This document shows, one piece after another, positions 7,649 to 11,208 of a DNA stretch of 11,208 nt. Position 1 is the first letter of the stretch, and every line of letters begins with the position of its first letter. The translations under genes were made by a program, and so were the position numbers. Source of the stretch: Proteobacteria bacterium UBA6492 (GTDB lineage: Bacteria > Pseudomonadota > Gammaproteobacteria > UBA6429 > Thiohalophilaceae); NCBI GenBank assembly GCA_002436485.1, contig DJMK01000195.1, positions 2,371 through 13,578 on the forward strand, given 5' to 3'. Below the pieces are notes generated by a model. It was not told the origin of the DNA and ran no database searches. It worked only from the letters and a program-made list of their open reading frames with translations.

Positions 7649-8098
7649 ATGGCAAACGGTCTCATCACAAATTTCCCGTACGACGGTGTCGTCACAATTA
7701 ACCGTGTAATCCTGAAACCGGAATACACCATTGACGATCTGCAAGAGCGCGTAGCGTTCCTGTGTGAGAACGTAAAAACCTATCACTCGGATACCGGTTT
7801 CATCGGTGGTTTCGTAGCCCTGAACAGTGGTGAAGTTTCCAATGAAGGTTCTACCATTGGCCAGGCGGTTGAAAGTGATCTGAAAGGTAAGGAAGCCCTG
7901 ATCATCACCTTCTGGAAGTCCTTTGAGGACCACGAGGATTCACACAAGTCCGAGACATTCCAGCCGCTGTTCAAGCAGGTACTGGAATTGTGTGAAAACG
8001 GTAATGAGGAAATCGCCTACGAGATGCTCTGGCAAGGCGCCGCATACTCATCGGAAGAAGCCAAGGCGGCTCGCAAGGCCAAGGAACTCGCTGCTTAA
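7649..8098 (+). CDS. Conserved-looking 149-aa soluble protein of unknown function, beside sat
   Basis: I do not recognise a named family. The protein is soluble, with no signal peptide or membrane helix, and ends in an Ala/Lys/Glu-rich helix (about 134-149). Residues 13-24 look like a beta strand, 28-46 a helix, 50-58 (GFIGGFVAL) and 83-90 (ALIITFWK) strands, followed by the His/acid-rich helix start FWKSFEDHEDSH (88-99). This alternation, with a W-K-S before a H-x(3)-H helix, recalls dimeric alpha+beta barrel (ABM-like) domains; that is a tentative structural inference. His95 and His99 flank acidic residues and could bind a metal; Cys39 and Cys114 are the only cysteines. The start is set by a strong GGAGGT (7638-7643), 5 bases before ATG. 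Tandem TAA stops and a perfect terminator follow. The strong RBS, dedicated terminator and clean coding sequence suggest a well-expressed single-gene unit. Position upstream of sat hints at a sulfur-related role but is not proof. Confidence 0.85.
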   Translation: MANGLITNFPYDGVVTINRVILKPEYTIDDLQERVAFLCENVKTYHSDTGFIGGFVALNSGEVSNEGSTIGQAVESDLKGKEALIITFWKSFEDHEDSHKSETFQPLFKQVLELCENGNEEIAYEMLWQGAAYSSEEAKAARKAKELAA

Positions 8099-8122
8099 TA
8101 AGCCTCGGCGTTATAAAAACAG

Positions 8123-8152
8123 GGCGCATCACCTTCGTGATGCGCCTTTTTT
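8123..8152 (+). terminator. Strong Rho-independent terminator of the 149-aa gene
   Basis: A perfect 10-bp GC-rich stem, GGCGCATCAC (8123-8132) and GTGATGCGCC (8137-8146), with the stable tetraloop CTTC, then six T (8147-8152). It lies 24 bases after the stop codon and argues that the 149-aa gene and sat are separate transcripts. Confidence 0.93.
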
Positions 8153-8245
8153 ATTATACCCTCATAAATTTCCCTATTATTCAGCCACCAGAGAGTGTTG
8201 TATAGTTGTCGCCCTTTTAGGGGGCTAATCGTAACACCTACCCCG

Positions 8246-8260
8246 GCCTGCCAGGCAGGC
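8246..8260. repeat. Perfect GC-rich palindrome in the sat leader
   Basis: GCCTGCC (8246-8252), one central A, GGCAGGC (8254-8260): a 15-base perfect inverted repeat in the 185-base stretch between the upstream terminator and sat. It could be a regulator site, a REP-like element, or a hairpin in the sat leader RNA. A weak -10-like TATAGT at 8201-8206 without a clear -35 lies upstream, so the palindrome may be transcribed. Nothing else in this gap is recognisable. Confidence 0.5.
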
Positions 8261-8337
8261 AGACAGATTTTCGAGTTTCAGTTTTTCTGGGATTTCAGTG
8301 CGTTGCAAGACGTGCCTAAAACAATGAGGACAATAGA

Positions 8338-9528
8338 ATGATTAAACCAGTAGGCTCAGATGAGCTAAATCCCCTGTTCGTCTATGACGACGCCGAACAT
8401 GAGCAGCTGAGTAAAGAAGCCGAGTCATTGCCTTCCGTGGTCATCAGCTCACAGGCGGCCGGTAATGCTGTCATGATGGGTGGCGGTTATTTCAATCCGC
8501 TCAAGGGTTTCATGAGTGTGGCTGATGCCATGGGCGCCGCAGAAAAAATGACCCTCACTGATGGTTCTTTCTTTCCGGTACCGGTGCTGTGTCTGCTGGA
8601 TGATGTCAGCGCTATCCAGGACGCCAAGCGTATCGCGCTGCGCGACCCGAACGTCGATGGCAACCCGGTACTGGCCGTGATGGACGTAGAGAACATCGAG
8701 GAAGTTTCCGATGAGCAAATGAAAATCATGACCGACAAGGTCTACCGTACCGATGACTCGGAACACCCTGGTGTGGCTGCTTTCAACAGCCAGGGCCGCA
8801 TGGCCGTATCCGGTTCGATCAAGGTGCTGAATTTCAGCTACTTCATTACTGATTTCCCGGATACCTTCCGTACCGCAGTCGAGATTCGTAACGAGATTGC
8901 AGAGCGTGGTTGGAAGAAAATCGTGGCTTTCCAGACCCGTAACCCGATGCACCTGGCGCACGAAGAGCTGTGCCACATGGCCATGGATCGCCTCGGCTGT
9001 GACGGCCTGGTCATTCACATGTTGTTGGGCAAACTGAAGCCGGGCGATATTCCTGCACCAGTACGTGACGCCGCTATTCGCAAGATGGTCGAGCTGTATT
9101 TCCCACCGAACAGTGCGATGGTGACCGGTTATGGCTTTGACATGTTATATGCTGGCCCACGCGAGGCAGTTTTGCATGCCTATTTCCGCCAGAATATGGG
9201 CGCGACCCACTTCATCATCGGTCGAGACCACGCCGGTGTAGGTGACTATTATGGCGCCTTTGATGCGCAGACTATCTTTGATGACGAAGTACCTGCCGGT
9301 GCGCTGGACATCGAGATCTTCAAGGCTGACCACACTGCCTGGTCCAAGAAGCTGAACAAGGTCGTCATGATGCGCGAAGCGCCGGATCATGAAAAAGATG
9401 ACTTCGTGTTACTGTCCGGCACCAAGGTTCGTGAAATGCTGGGTAACGGCATTGCGCCACCCAAGGAATTTTCGCGTCCAGAGGTAGCCCAGATTCTGAT
9501 TAACTACTATCAGAGTCTCAACAAATAG
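8338..9528 (+). CDS. sat: Sulfate adenylyltransferase (ATP sulfurylase), dissimilatory type
   Basis: 396 aa, full length for single-chain Sat. It interconverts ATP plus sulfate with adenosine 5'-phosphosulfate plus pyrophosphate in the cytoplasm. An N-terminal PUA-like region (about 1-165, with GGGYFNPLKGFM at 48-59) precedes the nucleotidyltransferase domain. The active-site motif QTRNPMHLAHE (199-209) carries the HxxH signature (His205, His208). GRDHAG (295-300) and the LSGTKVREML segment (359-368) complete the nucleotide site. There is no APS kinase domain, and the enzyme is unrelated to assimilatory CysD/CysN. In sulfur oxidizers Sat works with APS reductase to release sulfate and make ATP; in sulfate reducers the reverse. 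No aprAB or dsr genes lie in the window, so direction is inferred from the organism guess. GAGGA (8326-8330) is 7 bases before ATG. A bidirectional terminator follows. Confidence 0.96.
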   Translation: MIKPVGSDELNPLFVYDDAEHEQLSKEAESLPSVVISSQAAGNAVMMGGGYFNPLKGFMSVADAMGAAEKMTLTDGSFFPVPVLCLLDDVSAIQDAKRIALRDPNVDGNPVLAVMDVENIEEVSDEQMKIMTDKVYRTDDSEHPGVAAFNSQGRMAVSGSIKVLNFSYFITDFPDTFRTAVEIRNEIAERGWKKIVAFQTRNPMHLAHEELCHMAMDRLGCDGLVIHMLLGKLKPGDIPAPVRDAAIRKMVELYFPPNSAMVTGYGFDMLYAGPREAVLHAYFRQNMGATHFIIGRDHAGVGDYYGAFDAQTIFDDEVPAGALDIEIFKADHTAWSKKLNKVVMMREAPDHEKDDFVLLSGTKVREMLGNGIAPPKEFSRPEVAQILINYYQSLNK

Positions 9529-9545
9529 GTGAATAACCTGCCTAT

Positions 9546-9574
9546 AAAAAAAGGGGCCTGATGGCCCCTTTTTT
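9546..9574. terminator. Bidirectional Rho-independent terminator between sat and the binding-protein gene
   Basis: Core stem GGGGCC (9553-9558) and GGCCCC (9563-9568) with loop TGAT, flanked by an A run (9546-9552) and T run (9569-9574). The A/T runs make it functional for sat on the plus strand and for the converging minus-strand gene, which ends at 9596. The same core recurs at 10624-10651. Confidence 0.93.
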
Positions 9575-9595
9575 ATTTGTTTACTGACACGACTA

Positions 9596-10492
9596 TTATT
9601 TTTGTTTATCCAGCACACGCTCGGTGACCGTGTCAGCCTGTTCGATTTGTTTCATTACCAGGCCAATGGCATCTGAATACGGCACGGTTCCCGCCTTGCG
9701 AATAATTTCACGACCTTCACGACTCAGGGCAAAAGTAATGAAGTCCTTGACCTTCTGATCCGAGGTCGCCTTGCCGCGTGTCACCAGGTACAGTGGTCGG
9801 TACAGCACATATTCTCCACTCTTGATGTGCTCATAGCTGGGGTCCTTGCCATTTAACTGCATCAATTTAACGTCACGGCGCTTGGCAGAACTAATCCCGG
9901 TAGTGCCAAAACCCAGCCTGTTTTTGACGATACCTTTTTCCAACGGGCCCGATGACTTAACTACGTGAGTGGCCGCGGGAAATTCCTGGTCATAGTTGGC
10001 AAACACCAGTTCGCGCAGTGTACGACCTACGCCGGAAAACTTGCCGCGACGCACATAGAGTTCAATCGGTGCATCCCAGCCACCAAGCTGGTTCCAGTTG
10101 GTGATTTTACCCAGGTAGATATCCCGCAACTGTTGCGTCGAGATGGTGTTTACCGGGTTGGACTTGTGGATAATCACGGCCAGTGCATCCCAGGCGACCG
10201 GTACCTGGTAGGCACCACGCTCTTCGGCATGGCCAGGCATAATCGGACGGCAGGCGCCACCGATATCGATACTACCCTTCATGGCATTTCGAATGCCCTT
10301 GGTTGCACCACCACCTTGCAGATTGACCTTGATACCGGTCTTTTTAGTGTAGGCCTTGGCCAATTCGGCCATGAAGGCCTTCTTGGTAATACCGCAGCCA
10401 CCCCACAGTATCGAATCATCCGTTTTGGCATGCAGTTGAGCTGCACCAGTTGCGATAAACATCGCGGTAAATAAAGTGAAAATTCGAATCAT
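9596..10492 (-). CDS. PstS-like periplasmic substrate-binding protein, orphan (no permease nearby)
   Basis: 298 aa. Residues 1-22 are a signal peptide (hydrophobic core about 4-18, cleavage likely after Leu-His-Ala). The mature protein matches the phosphate-type PBP domain (PstS-like): a first ligand loop at GGCGITKKAF (31-40), GGGATKGIR (60-68), a second loop DIGGACRP (76-83) with an Arg suited to an oxyanion, then AWDALAVIIHKSNPV (100-114), YLGKITNW (126-133) and a GTTGI turn (196-200). The family binds phosphate or related oxyanions for ABC import or sensing. Cys33 and Cys81 sit in the two ligand loops where PstS usually has Ser/Thr/Ala-type residues; they could form a disulfide. There is no lipobox, so it is likely a free periplasmic protein. 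GGAGGC (10498-10503, minus strand) lies 5 bases before ATG. No pstCAB is present, so the ligand and partner are unknown. Confidence 0.88.
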   Translation of the reverse strand: MIRIFTLFTAMFIATGAAQLHAKTDDSILWGGCGITKKAFMAELAKAYTKKTGIKVNLQGGGATKGIRNAMKGSIDIGGACRPIMPGHAEERGAYQVPVAWDALAVIIHKSNPVNTISTQQLRDIYLGKITNWNQLGGWDAPIELYVRRGKFSGVGRTLRELVFANYDQEFPAATHVVKSSGPLEKGIVKNRLGFGTTGISSAKRRDVKLMQLNGKDPSYEHIKSGEYVLYRPLYLVTRGKATSDQKVKDFITFALSREGREIIRKAGTVPYSDAIGLVMKQIEQADTVTERVLDKQK

Positions 10493-10514
10493 TAACAGCC
10501 TCCATCAGTAAATA

Positions 10515-10542
10515 CTTATACATCGTGTGTGTATTCCATTAA
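10515..10542 (-). promoter_or_regulatory. Promoter candidate for the binding-protein gene
   Basis: Read on the minus strand, TTAATG (10537-10542) and TATAAG (10515-10520) are 16 bases apart, ending 22 bases before the start codon. The -10 is fair and the -35 poor, which would suit an activator-dependent promoter. A separate promoter is expected because a terminator (10624-10651) cuts off the upstream rhodanese gene. Confidence 0.3.
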
Positions 10543-10623
10543 CTTTATCGGTCTGTTTTATGATTGCTTTAAGAATGGCCAGCTCCGCTACTGGTTTGTT
10601 TTAAGTAATTGTTTTTATGACAT

Positions 10624-10651
10624 AAAAAAGGGGCCATAAGGCCCCTTTTTT
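10624..10651 (-). terminator. Rho-independent terminator of the rhodanese gene
   Basis: Stem GGGGCC (10630-10635) and GGCCCC (10640-10645), loop ATAA, with A run 10624-10629 and T run 10646-10651. On the minus strand it lies 17 bases after the rhodanese stop. It has the same 12-base arms as the terminator at 9546-9574; only the loop differs. Confidence 0.92.
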
Positions 10652-10668
10652 AGTATTGTTACCGAAAC

Positions 10669-11208
10669 CTAGTTGTTAAACTGGTTGCGCAAGGATGCAA
10701 AGTAGGCGTGCGCACCACCTTTCATGAACGCATAGCTCTTGACCCCTTTTTTCTCGATGCGATACATCAACCAACGAACCTGCTTACCAGCCGCGTCATA
10801 CACCAGCAGTGTCTTGTTTTCGCGTGCCGCCTGTTCAAGATACTTGTCCAGCTTGGCATTGTCGTCCAGGTAAACACGCTTTTCGATGCCCGGGAACAGA
10901 GACAGGGCTTCACGCTGAAAACGGTCACGAATGTCCAGCACGATGATATCGTTGCGTGCCATCAGTGCCTCGAACTTGGCAGGATCCATTAACTTCTTCT
11001 TGAAATCGCTCTTGGCGATCAATTTGCCGGGATCAACCGGTGTCTCACCCAGCAGAATGGCTTCCTGCGGATAGGCTCTCGCCCAGTCAAAGATACCGGC
11101 ATCATATGCGGTCACGTTTGGAATGCTGTGGTCACGGCATTTTTGCGTCGCCTTGTAGGATTTCTTGCAGGTCTTGCCGTTACAATAAACCACGATTTCC
11201 TTGTTCGG
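10669..11208 (-). CDS. Two-domain rhodanese-like sulfurtransferase, C-terminal part (5' end outside window)
   Basis: 179 codons plus stop are visible; the frame stays open to the window edge, so a GTG at 11193 is not taken as the true start. The fragment begins at the end of a first rhodanese domain, with the catalytic loop VVYCNGKTCKKS: Cys9 of the fragment is in the active-site position and Cys14 is a second cysteine in the loop, with another at Cys24. A second rhodanese-fold domain follows at about 85-172 (IVLDIRDRFQ, 88-97; KGVKSYAFMKGG, 154-165). In it, the position of the catalytic Cys is Asp138 (LLVYDAAGKQ), so this domain is probably inactive and structural. Rhodaneses carry sulfane sulfur as a persulfide and pass it to acceptors. 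Whether the protein is cytoplasmic or exported cannot be told without its N-terminus. A terminator separates it from the binding-protein gene. Confidence 0.87.
   Translation of the reverse strand, partial: PNKEIVVYCNGKTCKKSYKATQKCRDHSIPNVTAYDAGIFDWARAYPQEAILLGETPVDPGKLIAKSDFKKKLMDPAKFEALMARNDIIVLDIRDRFQREALSLFPGIEKRVYLDDNAKLDKYLEQAARENKTLLVYDAAGKQVRWLMYRIEKKGVKSYAFMKGGAHAYFASLRNQFNN

Noticed and set aside
7923..8228. Plus-strand open frame of 101 codons overlapping the end of the 149-aa gene
   Set aside because: It runs through the perfect terminator hairpin, has an Arg/His-rich unnatural composition and no ribosome-binding site.
8449..9018. Open frame of 189 codons on the minus strand inside sat
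   Set aside because: It lies fully antisense to a well-supported enzyme gene, has no recognisable motif and no ribosome-binding site, and is best explained by codon bias of sat.
8338..9528. sat as an assimilatory CysD/CysN subunit or an Sat-APS kinase fusion
   Set aside because: The HxxH-type motif and length match single-chain Sat, and there is no GTPase domain or kinase P-loop.
9965..10474. Open frame of 169 codons on the plus strand inside the PstS-like gene
   Set aside because: It is antisense to a coding sequence with a signal peptide and family motifs; the translation has no plausible domain.
11191..11193. GTG as the start of the rhodanese gene
   Set aside because: The frame stays open to the window edge, and the catalytic loop just after this codon needs the rest of the first rhodanese domain upstream of it.
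1..11208. CRISPR array, insertion sequence, prophage or defence island
   Set aside because: There are no regularly spaced repeats, no transposase, integrase or phage genes, and every large frame is a recognisable housekeeping, signalling or sulfur gene apart from the 149-aa protein.

Overview
The window looks like a chromosomal segment of a gammaproteobacterium with sulfur-based energy metabolism. The main support is a single-chain, dissimilatory-type ATP sulfurylase (Sat). Further hints are a rhodanese at the right edge, DegQ-like protease features and Shine-Dalgarno/terminator architecture typical of Proteobacteria. Base composition is roughly balanced in genes, with one AT-rich gap (about 7451-7648). 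I see no tRNA, rRNA, CRISPR array, insertion sequence or phage gene. Assignment below the class level is not possible from this sequence alone.

Layout. (1) 1-1576: the 3' end of an Hsp20-type small heat-shock protein gene overlaps by one base a DegQ-family periplasmic serine protease; a strong hairpin terminator closes this proteostasis unit. (2) 1577-7498: a short gap holding a nested inverted repeat (REP-like) leads into a very large membrane-bound hybrid histidine kinase (1798 aa; extracytoplasmic sensor region, two GAF domains, five PAS domains, HisKA, HATPase, two receivers). It overlaps by one base a single-domain CheY-like response regulator. The second PAS domain carries residues matching the heme-ligand histidine and key arginines of FixL, so the kinase may sense oxygen or another heme ligand. 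(3) 7499-8152: an AT-rich leader with promoter-like elements and a strong ribosome-binding site precedes a 149-aa soluble protein of unknown function, followed by a perfect terminator. (4) 8153-9574: a leader with a perfect palindrome and then sat, closed by a terminator that can act on both strands. (5) 9596-11208, minus strand: an orphan PstS-like periplasmic binding protein, a second near-identical terminator, and the 3' part of a two-domain rhodanese-like protein.

How the genes may fit together. Sat would convert APS and pyrophosphate to sulfate and ATP in sulfur oxidation, or run in reverse in sulfate activation. The rhodanese fits sulfur handling, and the binding protein fits uptake or sensing of an oxyanion, but no permease is present. 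Each unit has its own terminator, so they are probably separate transcription units. The best candidates for something new are the 149-aa protein beside sat and the FixL-like kinase/regulator pair; neither is proven to be a new system by sequence alone.
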